Part shown: piece after piece, positions 48,898 through 57,992 of the stretch
Numbering within the stretch: position 1 is the stretch's first letter
How the letters are laid out: every line of letters begins with the position of its first letter
Assembly: GCF_019837165.1 (NCBI RefSeq)
Contig: NZ_JAGYHC010000001.1
Location: 1,054,001 to 1,118,000, forward strand
Reading direction: 5' to 3'
Source: Virgibacillus sp. NKC19-3
Lineage (GTDB): Bacteria; Bacillota; Bacilli; Bacillales; Amphibacillaceae
Length of the DNA: 64,000 bases
The notes under the pieces: generated by a model
Seen by the model: only the letters and a program-made list of their open reading frames with translations
Told to the model about the DNA's origin: nothing
Database searches by the model: none
Position numbers and translations under genes: made by a program

Positions 48898-49054
48898 TTA
48901 AAGGAATATTTTGGTATAAAGTTTTTCGAATATACAGATTATAAATATGAAGGTATTTTTTGTATATTAAAACATTGAAAGATTTTGATACTATTTATTA
49001 CACGAACGAACCATTTAATGGAATAACAGTTGAATAGAAGGGACTGACTATAGC

Positions 49055-49696
49055 ATGGAAGAACAAATACCAGATAAGAATTTATTTATGATGTGCCGTA
49101 AATTAGATAACGATGCTACAAGAGAATTACCGAACAGCTTTCATGTGCGTTATTGTAGGAAAAATGAGTTAGACCTTTGGAAGGCAATGCACTTTGATAC
49201 TCCTGAACTAGCAACGAAATACTACGACTTTATGACAGCGTATTTTAACGATGTATATTTACCAAAAGGAGATTTGTTTTTCCAACGATGTATGGTTGTC
49301 TGTGATCAGGCTGATAAGCCTATAGGAACTTGTTTTTTATGGAAATCTTACAACTCAATATGGACTTTGCATTGGTTTAAGGTCTTGAAAGATTGTGAAG
49401 GGGAAGGTATAGGTAGGGCGCTACTTTCAATCGTTATGAAGAGCTTACCAGAAGATGAATACCCGGTATTTCTGCATACTCAACCAGAAAGTTACCGAGC
49501 AATCAAACTATATTCTGATTTCGGTTTTTGCTTATTATCAGATCCTCTTATAGGCAACAGGCAAAATGATTTGGATGAATGCTTGCCTGTATTGCAGAGA
49601 TATATGCCACGATCAGATTTTGAAAAGCTGAAGATCTCCCGTGCACCTCAGTTTTTCCTAGATGCCGTTTGCAGTTCAAACATGAATGAATTTTAA
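49055..49696 (+). CDS. GNAT-family N-acetyltransferase
   Basis: 213 residues. The acetyl-CoA loop is CEGEGIGRALLSIVMK near residue 116, and the late beta-strand region is FLHTQPESYRAIKLYSDFGF near 148. An unusual N-terminal 30 residues and a C-terminal extension after the GNAT core are present. The substrate is unknown. It is a single-gene unit; the leader block at 48947-49035 resembles those before the NUDIX and HD genes. Confidence 0.88.
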   Translation: MEEQIPDKNLFMMCRKLDNDATRELPNSFHVRYCRKNELDLWKAMHFDTPELATKYYDFMTAYFNDVYLPKGDLFFQRCMVVCDQADKPIGTCFLWKSYNSIWTLHWFKVLKDCEGEGIGRALLSIVMKSLPEDEYPVFLHTQPESYRAIKLYSDFGFCLLSDPLIGNRQNDLDECLPVLQRYMPRSDFEKLKISRAPQFFLDAVCSSNMNEF

Positions 49697-49722
49697 TTGG
49701 AAATTCCGTAATAATATGATTG

Positions 49723-49751
49723 GGCGCTAAACTGGAATAAAGGAAAGCGCC
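49723..49751 (+). terminator. Inverted repeat after the GNAT gene
   Basis: GGCGCT (49723-49728) and AGCGCC (49746-49751) flank a 17-base loop. It may be a weak terminator or a cassette boundary; GC-rich GCGC words also follow other genes of this region. Confidence 0.45.
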
Positions 49752-49802
49752 TAAATTGCCATTGTAGAGCCATTTTGCAGGATAAGATTGGAGTGAAACA
49801 TA

Positions 49803-50633
49803 ATGGTAACTGTCGATAATATAATTCAAGATATAACAAAAGAACTAGATGGACTGCCAGGTGTGGTAGGAATTGTGTTAGGTGGATCCAGGGCAAGAGA
49901 AACACATAATTCGGATTCTGATATAGATATTGGAATTTACTATGATGAATCAAAAGGGTTCAATACAAATGATATCGAAAAATCAGCATTCAATCTTAAT
50001 GACGAAAAAAAAGACCATCTAATCACATCCTTAGGTGAATGGGGCGAATGGATAAATGGCGGCGGCTGGTTAGTTGTGCATGAATACCATGTAGATCTCA
50101 TATTTCGTGATATCAAACGAGTCAGCAAGGTTATTGATGACTGTCTGTCAGGTGCTGTATCCATTCATTATCAAACGGGGCATCCACATGGTTATTTGAA
50201 TGTCATGTATATGGGGGAATTAGCCGTTTGTAATATTTTATCTGACCCTGAAGGCAAACTAAGTGAATTGAAAAAGAAAACGGAACCTTATCCCGAGAAA
50301 TTGAAAAAAGCGATGATCCAGTATTTTTCTTTTGAAGCTTCATTTTCCCTTATGTTTATGGAAGCCAATGCGAATAAGGACGATATTTCGTATGTGATGG
50401 GCCATTGTTTTCGAAGTATTTCTTGTTTAAATCAAGTTCTCTTTGCGAAAAACGAAGTGTATTGTATCAATGAAAAGAAAGCTGTGGCCATGATCCAAAA
50501 TTTCCCGCTAAAGCCTACGGACTATAAAAAACGAATCGATGATTTTATTTCTCTGCTTTCAGCGGATGGTGAAAAGGCGGAAAAAGCAGTGAAGAAGTTA
50601 AAAGAACTAATCACTGAAACAGAAGCATTATAA
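49803..50633 (+). CDS. Nucleotidyltransferase-domain protein (aminoglycoside adenylyltransferase-like)
   Basis: 276 residues. The polymerase-beta-type motif GGSRARETHNSDSDIDIGIY near residue 27 has the Gly-Ser and the two Asp metal ligands. A second acidic position is HVDLIFRD near 98. The C-terminal half is helical, as in DUF4037 or kanamycin nucleotidyltransferase-like proteins. It would transfer a nucleotide to a small molecule or protein. No toxin-antitoxin partner (HEPN) is adjacent, so a MNT antitoxin role is unlikely. Confidence 0.88.
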   Translation: MVTVDNIIQDITKELDGLPGVVGIVLGGSRARETHNSDSDIDIGIYYDESKGFNTNDIEKSAFNLNDEKKDHLITSLGEWGEWINGGGWLVVHEYHVDLIFRDIKRVSKVIDDCLSGAVSIHYQTGHPHGYLNVMYMGELAVCNILSDPEGKLSELKKKTEPYPEKLKKAMIQYFSFEASFSLMFMEANANKDDISYVMGHCFRSISCLNQVLFAKNEVYCINEKKAVAMIQNFPLKPTDYKKRIDDFISLLSADGEKAEKAVKKLKELITETEAL

Positions 50634-51124
50634 CTATTAAATATAAGGGCGCAATTGTTGAAAAAAAGGGTATACATTGGGGATGTTTTACCCCCATAAA
50701 GTTAGAATAGAATCTGATCTTAAGGGTGTTTTTATATGGCTAAATATATTTGTAAACTTTAAAAGAATCAATTAACAGGAATGTGAATGCAAAAGAATAA
50801 AACATACTTTATTGGTATATATACGAGCATAGAGATGGTATATATCACGCCATAAGTAACAAGCATCATGTTTCCTCGATATTCGTACGATAAACTATTG
50901 AATACAAAACCAAGCATAACGATATCTGGGCAATAAAACCTGAAAATTAAATGGATTGAATTTGCTTTATTTCATCGAAGTAAAAACACATATATTTGTA
51001 ATGCAGTATAATACCGGTTTTGTTTTAAATAGGAATTGCAACGTTAATACGGTACTAACCCGAGTGAGCCAGTTCATGAAAATAATTGTGTACAGTACGC
51101 ATTGGTTTGTCTCTCTTGAATGAG
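50634..51124 (+). other. Gap with GCGCAATTGTTGA motif and a possible IS3-family orfA remnant
   Basis: GCGCAATTGTTGA is at 50649-50661. From 50736 the codons read MAKYICKL then stops; from about 50826 another stretch reads DGIYHAISNKHHVSS. These recall the start and helix-turn-helix of IS3-type OrfA proteins, preceded by GGTGTTTTTATATGG. The match is weak and there is no transposase core. Confidence 0.35.
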
Positions 51125-51856
51125 TTATTTTTTATTTATAAGGACAATGGTACCACAGAAGCCGACAATACCCCATACCGCTAAATTAACGTAATTTCCG
51201 GTACTTGCAGCGAAGGTTGAGGTTGCCAAAGCATCTCGCATTACTTCAGCCATCGAATACAAGGGCAAAAAATCATGGACGTTTTGAAGCCATGCAGGAA
51301 GCCGCTCCATAGGAAAATTGATAGGTGCAAACATAAGCGATCCAAAGGCAAGCACATTAGAAAGCACCATTGATAGTTGCGGAGGTAATAGATAAGAAAA
51401 TCCATAACCGATGCCTATTGACGTGAAGGCTGTTAACAAAAGTGCCGGAACAAGGTTCCATGTAACATCATATCCTGGATGAAACATGAAGTGGGCAACT
51501 AAGATCGAAATGACAATACCTGGAATCGCTACGATCAACCATATTAATGTGTCCGCCACAAGGATAATACCTCTATTTACTGGCCAAGTACGTAAAAATT
51601 GGTGATACCCTTCCGTTTTGGAGGTAGCAATTTGTTGGGGCAAAAGAACGACCCCTGTAAGAATTAACACTATGGTGGGAGCCCCGGTTGCTAAATAAAG
51701 TAAAGATTCCGTGTTTGAATTGCCAATTAAATAGGTGAAACCTATCACAATTCCTAGTGAAATGATCATTTGAAGAATCATGTAGTAAGGCAGGTAGCCA
51801 AAACTCTTATTAAATTGCATTTGAAACACGTACTTGAAGTCGTTGAAAGTTACCAT
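51125..51856 (-). CDS. ABC-2 type transporter permease
   Basis: The start at 51856 follows AAAGGGGG and gives about 243 residues with six hydrophobic segments. The text after helix 2 (QQIATSKTEGYHQFLRTWPV) and the late LPLYSMAEVMRDAL are typical of ABC-2 drug or antibiotic exporters. It is the last gene of the minus-strand unit merR-ATPase-fragment-permease. Confidence 0.87.
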   Translation of the reverse strand: MVTFNDFKYVFQMQFNKSFGYLPYYMILQMIISLGIVIGFTYLIGNSNTESLLYLATGAPTIVLILTGVVLLPQQIATSKTEGYHQFLRTWPVNRGIILVADTLIWLIVAIPGIVISILVAHFMFHPGYDVTWNLVPALLLTAFTSIGIGYGFSYLLPPQLSMVLSNVLAFGSLMFAPINFPMERLPAWLQNVHDFLPLYSMAEVMRDALATSTFAASTGNYVNLAVWGIVGFCGTIVLINKK

Positions 51857-51936
51857 TAAAAAATCCCCCTTTGTTGAAACCAATTAAAACTCTAGGTTCT
51901 GTGACGTTTAAAAGATATTTCACCAGCTTCCTGATA

Positions 51937-52392
51937 TCATTTAATGATGTCTCTCTGCTGAATAAATAACCCCGTCAAAACGGGAAATCCTGCCGCATAA
52001 GCGATTAGTACAAATATAGCTTGAGTTCCATCTACAATGTCGATTGCGTCTATAGCAATATCCTTTATGAAGGATGGAATAAATGTGTTAGCTAAAGAAT
52101 CAGCATTCACGCCTGGCAATACCCTTGCAATATTCTCAATCACTTCTGACTGTGCAGCAGCTCCACTAATCATACCTTCCAAAACATTTAACCTCTTCGG
52201 TTGATGAATAAAAACAGTCTTAAAAGTTCCCCACTTAAATTCACTACCAATAATGAAATATAAGGCTACCAACGCCTCTAATCCCTTCATGGTTTTCCAA
52301 TGGGCTTCCCAGAATCCGTCAGCTTCCTTACATTCATAATCAACATTCATCATTACTTGTATAAAAGTCATACTACAACTTACATGATTCAT
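51937..52392 (-). pseudogene. Shortened ABC-2 permease-like gene
   Basis: The 151-residue frame has pieces of an ABC-2 permease: ALYFIIGSEFKWGTFKTVFI near the middle and a typical end, LIAYAAGFPVLTGLFIQQRDI. Most membrane helices are missing, so it seems to have lost internal DNA, or to be a truncated duplicate of a second permease subunit. It begins 25 bp after the ATPase gene. A functional small protein cannot be excluded. Confidence 0.6.
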
Positions 52393-52416
52393 TTCATAGA
52401 ATCAGATTGTAAGATT

Positions 52417-53367
52417 TTAGCATTCTACAAAATCAGCGCCTCCTTCTTTAGCTGTTAATTCAACATAAACGTCTTCTAGCGTCTTTGGCGATAAGGAGTA
52501 GTCCAATATATTACCTTGTTTCAACCGAAATTCTGCCCATTCTATGGCTGTTGAGACGGATGACTCATCCAGTGAGTAAATAACATTTGCCCCATTTCGA
52601 TGTGTGGATATGGACCAGTCATGATCTTCGTGGCGATCAAATATGGATAACAAGTTAATTTCCAGACGTTTTTGATCCGTTACCTTTCTTTTCACTTCAG
52701 GAACAGTACCCTTCGCGGCAAACTGTCCGTTATGTAATATTGCTAGTCGGTCCACCGCCTTTTCTGCCTCAATGACATTATGGGTGACCAGGATAACCGA
52801 GGTTCCATCATTCGTTAATTCACGTATCACGTCCCAAAGATACCTTCGTCTCGTTGGATCCACATCATTAGTAGGTTCATCCAATATGACAAGTTTTCCA
52901 GGTTGGATAAGGGCCATGCAAAAAACTGTTAACCTGCGAATCCCTCCAGAAAGTTTGACGCCGTGCGTATGAGCCCATTTTCCAATATCCAATCTTTCGA
53001 ATAACATATCCATCCGTTGCTTGACTTCTTTTTTACCTCCGCCTCTCATTTTTCCCATCGTTGAAACAGCTTGAGCGGGCGTTAAAAAACCAAGTTGAAA
53101 TTCTGATTGCGGTTGTAATGAACAAAGCGAACGTGCTCGCTTCGGAAACTTCTGTACCGATTTACCATGTAGGGTTATATTTCCACTTGTAGGTGTCAAT
53201 GTCCCCATTATTTGATGGATCAGTGTAGTTTTTCCAGCACCATTATGACCCAAAAGACCAAATATTTCTCCTTTGTCTATACCAAACGTGAGATGATCAT
53301 TTGCAACGATTTGGGATTTGCGAGTATCATTGTAAATTTTCGTTATATTTTGCACATCAAGCACCAT
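52417..53367 (-). CDS. ABC transporter ATP-binding protein (drug-export type)
   Basis: About 316 residues from an ATG at 53367 after GAGGAGG. Walker A is GLLGHNGAGKTT near residue 36, the signature is LSGGIRRLTVFCMAL (the usual GGMRRR here is GGIRRL) and Walker B is LVILDEPTNDVDP. The C-terminal 90 residues match the DrrA-type extension. It would drive export through the ABC-2 permease. Regulation by the MerR protein encoded upstream is likely. Confidence 0.9.
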   Translation of the reverse strand: MVLDVQNITKIYNDTRKSQIVANDHLTFGIDKGEIFGLLGHNGAGKTTLIHQIMGTLTPTSGNITLHGKSVQKFPKRARSLCSLQPQSEFQLGFLTPAQAVSTMGKMRGGGKKEVKQRMDMLFERLDIGKWAHTHGVKLSGGIRRLTVFCMALIQPGKLVILDEPTNDVDPTRRRYLWDVIRELTNDGTSVILVTHNVIEAEKAVDRLAILHNGQFAAKGTVPEVKRKVTDQKRLEINLLSIFDRHEDHDWSISTHRNGANVIYSLDESSVSTAIEWAEFRLKQGNILDYSLSPKTLEDVYVELTAKEGGADFVEC

Positions 53368-53544
53368 ACACAATACCTCCTCGAGAAGTAGTACCTTTTA
53401 CTAGTGGTGGCCACTTAAAGAATGAATCTGGATACATATGACACAACAAATTTTATAATTTAGATAACACTCTTTCTTAAAAGATACAGAGTCTTCTCCT
53501 GCATACTTCTCTAACTTCATGAACATGTGAATATATACAAAGAG

Positions 53545-54291
53545 TTAACTGTCATTTTCCGATTCATTTTCATAAGCGATAAATACCTGCTTTAAAAAAT
53601 GAACAACTTCCTGATTCATTGGATAGAAAGCGATATCGTCTGTTAAATGTTGCAATGCTTCCCACATGTCCCCGAGTAATTGTTCATCGTTGCTAAACAT
53701 CTTCTCCGCCTGTTTGGACCATCGTTCCACAAGTTGCCAAGCTTCTTTGGAATCAGGTGGCAGATGGAGGTTTTGTTTGATAGTTCGAATAACCTGCATC
53801 CATTCTCGGACGTCTTCTTCCTTCATCTGCGCAGGATTCATGTTTGTGATCTTTTTTATGTCATCTTCGTTTAGGTATTCATGGTATGGTTGTAAAATAT
53901 TGGATGAGTCCTGTTGATACAACTGAATAATTTGAAAAATAACGGACCAGTTTGCTTCACCTTCGAAATCGATCGAATAGGAGACCCCGAGGAGTGCTTC
54001 CTCTAACGTCTGTAAACGCTCCTGTTCCCGTCGGACATAATCCAATTGCTCTTGTATCGATTCCTGCCATGTTGTACTCGGCTGTTCCAAAATGTTTTTA
54101 ATGTGTCCGAGCGAGAAACCCATATATTTCATCGCTAAAACACGTTCCAACTTAAGCACATCATCGTCACTGTATAAACGATGTCCGCCATCCGTTTTGG
54201 AGGAGGGGGAGATCAAGTGGATCTCATCATAATAATCCAGTGTCCTGACGGTCACCCCTGTGTGCTTTGACAATTCCCCGATGGTATACAT
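53545..54291 (-). CDS. MerR-family regulator with TipAS-like ligand domain
   Basis: 248 residues. The winged helix is MYTIGELSKHTGVTVRTLDYYDE at the start with the MerR wing GGHRLYSDDDV; a coiled-coil dimer helix follows, then a 130-residue helical domain like the antibiotic-binding TipAS domain. Its own promoter at 54320-54350 has the 19-bp spacer with a central dyad that MerR proteins untwist. It should switch on itself and the ABC exporter in response to a drug-like ligand. Confidence 0.9.
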   Translation of the reverse strand: MYTIGELSKHTGVTVRTLDYYDEIHLISPSSKTDGGHRLYSDDDVLKLERVLAMKYMGFSLGHIKNILEQPSTTWQESIQEQLDYVRREQERLQTLEEALLGVSYSIDFEGEANWSVIFQIIQLYQQDSSNILQPYHEYLNEDDIKKITNMNPAQMKEEDVREWMQVIRTIKQNLHLPPDSKEAWQLVERWSKQAEKMFSNDEQLLGDMWEALQHLTDDIAFYPMNQEVVHFLKQVFIAYENESENDS

Positions 54292-54319
54292 GTGATCGTC
54301 CTTTCTTCGATTTTTTTCT

Positions 54320-54350
54320 ATTATAATACATCACGTAACGTGCGATTCAA
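54320..54350 (-). promoter_or_regulatory. MerR-type promoter with 19-bp spacer and central dyad
   Basis: On the minus strand TTGAAT (54350-54345), 19-bp spacer, TATAAT (54325-54320). CACGTAACGTG (54332-54342) is a near-perfect dyad inside the spacer. An overlong spacer with an inner operator is the hallmark of MerR-activated promoters. Confidence 0.85.
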
Positions 54351-54353
54351 GAG

Positions 54354-54492
54354 CTAAACACGGGAAAATACACCATATTTGTTTGCATACTTTTCCACCA
54401 TCGGTTGATGCTTTAACACAGCAGTCGATACCGATACCCCACTCCCATGATCTAACGGCACATCATTGTCCGAAAAAATCCTCCTCATTAGA
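54354..54492 (-). pseudogene. C-terminal remnant of an unidentified protein
   Basis: On the minus strand a frame reads NDVPLDHGSGVSVSTAVLKH then QPMVEKYANKYGVFSRV and stops at 54354. The composition is clearly protein-like. Upstream, VGTSNEEDFFG is in another frame. No family was recognised. It is the only trace of a gene in the gap up to 54861 apart from the terminator copy and the leader block. Confidence 0.5.
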
Positions 54493-54622
54493 AGTCCCAA
54501 CCATTAAAACGTGTCAAACAAAACAAAACCTGTTAATCAAGATCAACAGCTGAAAAAGAAAGACCTCATATATAAGGGGGTAAATCAAGTCGAGTAAGGA
54601 AAAATTACTTAGGAATAATATA

Positions 54623-54662
54623 GTTCCCTGCCAAAAATAAAATTTGGTAGGGAACTTTTTTG
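54623..54662 (+). terminator. Orphan copy of the guaA terminator
   Basis: GTTCCCTGCCAAA (54623-54635) pairs with TTTGGTAGGGAAC (54643-54655) and TTTTTT follows. It is nearly the same as the guaA terminator at 46896-46934, but no plus-strand gene ends here. It supports duplication of guaA-flank DNA. Confidence 0.8.
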
Positions 54663-54861
54663 GATATACGGATATACATGGTTATCACGTGGAATTAATT
54701 TTTTATGTTAGAATCGTATTGGAAGATTCTAACACCTTTTTATTACACAACCAGGTCATTTAATGAAACAGGGAAACCTTCTTTAAAACAGTACAGGAGT
54801 ATAAAGGATCTGGCTCAATATGTAACAATTTATTTTACAACTTTTAAACAGGAGAAAAATA

Positions 54862-55422
54862 ATGATAGAAATTAGAAAATATCTTAATTTTATGAACGAA
54901 GTTGAAGGATTGAAGTCTGTCACAAGGACTTCTTGGATGCAATCGGGTCGTCAAGAAAGTACAGCTGAACATTCATGGAGATTAGCACTTTTTGTATCCA
55001 TCACCGCTAAGCATTTTCCAGAATTAGATTACGAAAAAGTCCTGTTTATAAGTTTAATTCATGATCTCGGTGAACGTTACAGTGGAGATCAATCAGCAGT
55101 ATTATTATCAGATAAACAAAAGAAAACAAGAGAAGAAAAGGTGGCAATTGAAAAGTTAGCATCTTATCTGCCATCTGAAGCAGGTAAGCAAATCATTGAT
55201 GTTTGGGAGGAATATGAGGAGGGTGTAACGAAAGAAGCGGTTTTCGTGAAAGCACTTGATAAGGCTGAAACCATCATACAGCATAATCAGGGTCAAAATC
55301 CTTCTGACTTTAACTATGAATTTAATCTCACATATGGCCTGAAATATTTTGAAGAAGGTGCTTTTTTAAAAAGCTTAAGAGCGGAATTGGATAGGGAGAC
55401 AAGAAACGAATTAGACAAATAA
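54862..55422 (+). CDS. HD-domain hydrolase (YfbR-like 5'-nucleotidase family)
   Basis: 186 residues. Metal ligands follow the HD pattern: AEHSWRLAL near residue 34, LIHDLGERYSGD near 69 and KALDKAETIIQH near 130. The layout resembles deoxynucleoside 5'-monophosphatases of the YfbR/HDDC2 group. It would remove phosphate from nucleoside monophosphates. It is a single-gene unit with its own leader block. Confidence 0.88.
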   Translation: MIEIRKYLNFMNEVEGLKSVTRTSWMQSGRQESTAEHSWRLALFVSITAKHFPELDYEKVLFISLIHDLGERYSGDQSAVLLSDKQKKTREEKVAIEKLASYLPSEAGKQIIDVWEEYEEGVTKEAVFVKALDKAETIIQHNQGQNPSDFNYEFNLTYGLKYFEEGAFLKSLRAELDRETRNELDK

Positions 55423-55489
55423 CGCATTCTCATTTCAAATAAAACGAAAGGGGGTTAATACTGCAGGATTTTATGTGAAGTGGTCTTCC

Positions 55490-55525
55490 GGACACTTATC
55501 GCAAATAAGGTAAGTGCCATTTTTT
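55490..55525 (+). terminator. Probable terminator after the HD gene
   Basis: GG(A)CACTTA pairs with TAAGTGCC across a 12-base loop, followed by ATTTTTT. Confidence 0.6.
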
Positions 55526-55622
55526 ATAGAATAAGGGGGATTGAGTAGATTGAATTAATTGATATTAATGGTTGAACAAGAATGAAGAAACAAAAAATAG
55601 AAAATACAGAAATAGTTTAGAC

Positions 55623-55838
55623 ATGATCGGTTGGCTTAATGTTGACAGTCTCGTGCTTGGATTAATTGCTTGGATGCTTCCCATTAACTGGTGATTTAAA
55701 GAATAACCAAAAACTCAATTTTAGTGTTAGTCTAAAAGGTGGTAAATATAAAATAAATCATAATGGAAAAAAAGTTGATATTGGGGAATCTGATTATAAA
55801 TTAGATGAACAGGTAACTATAAAGACAGAATATAGCTA
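55623..55838 (+). pseudogene. Remnants of one or two small genes
   Basis: MIGWLNVDSLVLGLIAWMLP is read from 55623 and stops at 55695; it looks like the start of a small membrane protein. Another frame, about 55703-55838, reads NFSVSLKGGKYKIN then NGKKVDIGESDYKLDEQVTI and ends TEYS. Both are protein-like but have no full gene. The rest of the 55423-56062 gap shows nothing. Confidence 0.45.
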
Positions 55839-56062
55839 GCTCTAAGACTTATGAAGCGATCAGGTGTACTTTTAGAACAATGATTACTTCTGAACTTGGA
55901 GCCAAATTGCGGATAAATTTTTACACATTATCTAAAAAACAGAAACAATTTTCTGCTCGGTAAGGATTACCCAAAATAAGTAATTTGATGCGTCTATAAG
56001 AGAAAACATATTTAAAATTGTTTATCTGTTTTAAATTAATATATAAGGTTGGGTGAGTGTTT

Positions 56063-56854
56063 ATGAAATTAGACTTTAGAGATTTTTATTATTTAGATAG
56101 TGATTACGTAGATAATCTGTCAGGTCATATTTCTGGTTTTATCGAAAATGAATACTCAGAAGTTGAAAAAGAAGAAGAAACAAATAAAGGAAAAGGTAAT
56201 GTAGGTTTTGGCGTTGCAGGAGTTGATTTAGGAAGGGACTCCAAAACAGGCAAAAAGACTTCTAGAAAAGGCGTCGTTAACAGTGAAATAAGATATAAAA
56301 AGCTATTTGATTCCTTAAAAGAACTTGGGCTAGAACAAATTGATTCCTTTGATGATTATTTGTGGAATATGATAGTTGAAGAAGGTGAGTTTATAGAAGT
56401 CAGAGGAAGTTTATATTTTACTCAAGTTTATGACTTAGAGCAACAGATTAATATTATCGGAGGATTTGGAAGTGATTTAGGATTCATCGATAAGAAAGAA
56501 GCAGACGAAGTAACAAATCAAATATCAAAAATTAAAGAGTTACAAGAAATCAACGGTATTCCCGTAAAAATTGAAACCTCGGATGCAAAGTATAAATTTA
56601 TTGCATACTTAAACAGTAAATTTTTGGTCAAAGAGCAAAGTGATATTACTGGAAATGACTATAAAATACTATGCAAAATAGAAAAAAAAATCATCTCAGG
56701 TGAAGCGTACGAGCTTTTTGATATAAAGGAATTAGAAAGAAAAACGACTAACCGGGCTGAAAGAAGAAAGAAAGGTAATACTTTGCCAAAAGAATTTAAA
56801 GAAACTATTGTAGGACCCGCAGCTGTTGTATTGCCAATTGCTATATATAGATAA
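56063..56854 (+). CDS. Conserved hypothetical protein, possibly DUF6414 family
   Basis: 263 residues from an ATG at 56063 (a GTG at 56057 is possible). It opens KLDFRDFYYLDSDYVDNLSG and has a Gly-rich stretch NVGFGVAGVDLGRDSKTGKK near 55. The C-terminus is basic (RAERRKKGN), then hydrophobic (GPAAVVLPIAIYR). The beginning resembles DUF6414 proteins, which are common on accessory islands; the assignment is tentative and no function is known. Its AT-rich composition fits the island. It stands alone. Confidence 0.6.
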   Translation: MKLDFRDFYYLDSDYVDNLSGHISGFIENEYSEVEKEEETNKGKGNVGFGVAGVDLGRDSKTGKKTSRKGVVNSEIRYKKLFDSLKELGLEQIDSFDDYLWNMIVEEGEFIEVRGSLYFTQVYDLEQQINIIGGFGSDLGFIDKKEADEVTNQISKIKELQEINGIPVKIETSDAKYKFIAYLNSKFLVKEQSDITGNDYKILCKIEKKIISGEAYELFDIKELERKTTNRAERRKKGNTLPKEFKETIVGPAAVVLPIAIYR

Positions 56855-57062
56855 TAATAACTGGTTTACCATGCTTATTTTTCCCCGTTGCTGATTCAAT
56901 TAGCACGTCTTGGTTCTTGAAGTTATCTTAAAACAGAACTTATCCTTTTCAGATTAAGTGAGGGATTATACTGCAGATTGGCAAAAGGGAAAACTATTGG
57001 CGCCTAATTTGAATATAAGGGGCAGATTAATGTAAATGTAAACATATATGGAGGAATTATTA
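56855..57062. other. Gap after the DUF6414-like gene
   Basis: No gene. GGCGCC at 56999-57004 followed by TAATTTGAATATAAGG is another GCGC-rich word after a gene in this region. A TGGAGG ribosome-like site lies at 57050. Confidence 0.4.
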
Positions 57063-57237
57063 ATGGCTATATAAAACAATTAATGATAAAGATGTTTCAG
57101 AAGCGCTCCATCAAGATCAATTAGAAACCGGATTAACTTTTGGGGATACTGCATCAGCAGTAGTGTATGCTATTGATACATCTGACCATATGTCTGATAG
57201 TGACATGATTGTTCGTCCAACTAGTCAACCAGTTTAA
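57063..57237 (+). pseudogene. C-terminal remnant of an SDR-family oxidoreductase
   Basis: From 57076 the frame reads TINDKDVSEALHQDQLETGL and GDTASAVVYAIDTSDHMSDS then DMIVRPTSQPV. The A-Y-A-I and IVRPT end is typical of short-chain dehydrogenases of the YdfG type. The Rossmann fold and active-site region are missing, and ATG GCT ATA TAA at the ribosome site is out of register. It is a decayed gene. Confidence 0.65.
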
Positions 57238-57365
57238 ATATCTGCCCTTTTGCAAAATTAGATTGGTATAGATGTTTTGTAATGAAGAAAGTTATCAATG
57301 GGAAATAAAACAGCGTGACACTATTGGTGTCAAGTTGTTACATATTGTTTTTACATGGCGTTCAC

Positions 57366-57557
57366 TTAAGTGATTTTTTGAGTCGTATTATAATTCAAGC
57401 GAATATGTAAAATGAGAGTTTTTAAATCATTATATTCCTCAATTTCATCCTTAGTCGTTCTTGAAATAACTTGTCCTTTATTTAAAATCAACAGTGTATT
57501 AGTCACTTTTTTCAGCTCGCTTAAAATATGACTTGAATTTCCTTCCACAAGAAGCAT
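57366..57557 (-). pseudogene. C-terminal remnant of an ABC transporter ATPase
   Basis: 63 residues: SSHILSELKKVTNTLLILNK then GQVISRTTKDEIEEY. This is the H-loop (SSHILSE) and the region after it in ABC-2 type export ATPases. Walker A, signature and Walker B are absent. It is a gene fragment. Confidence 0.7.
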
Positions 57558-57973
57558 TTATGGTTTTGAGGCAATCTATTGAAAATGGCATAAGCGTCAA
57601 ATAAAGTATCGGGGGAGTGAGAGATATTATGTAAAAGCAGTATCCCTTTTTTACTCTTGATTTAAAAATAACAAAGATTTGTAATTTTATTCTATTAATC
57701 AGAATTATCTATTGGTACAGGCAGTATTTCTCATATATACTTTAATACAAAGTATTTCTTGTAAAAAAGGATTTCCAGTCTTCATCATAGTTAGGTGGAA
57801 CATAGGAATTTACGCGCTTATACGCTGAAAAACGTTAGAGGATCCACCGCCATGTAAAGGAGAGATTCAAAGAGCATCACATGTGGGGCCCATTTAATGG
57901 AAGGATATACATTACTTTAAGCATTTAAGAATTATTGGGGAATAAGAAGATGGAATTTCAAGGGTAATCTAAT
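57558..57973. other. AT-rich gap before the nuclease-like gene
   Basis: No gene, repeat or terminator could be supported here. Confidence 0.4.
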
Positions 57974-57992
57974 TTGTTAAGGGAGGAATATA

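Noticed and set aside
49803-50633. MNT-type antitoxin of a HEPN/MNT pair
   Set aside because: No HEPN gene is adjacent and the protein is much longer than MNT antitoxins.
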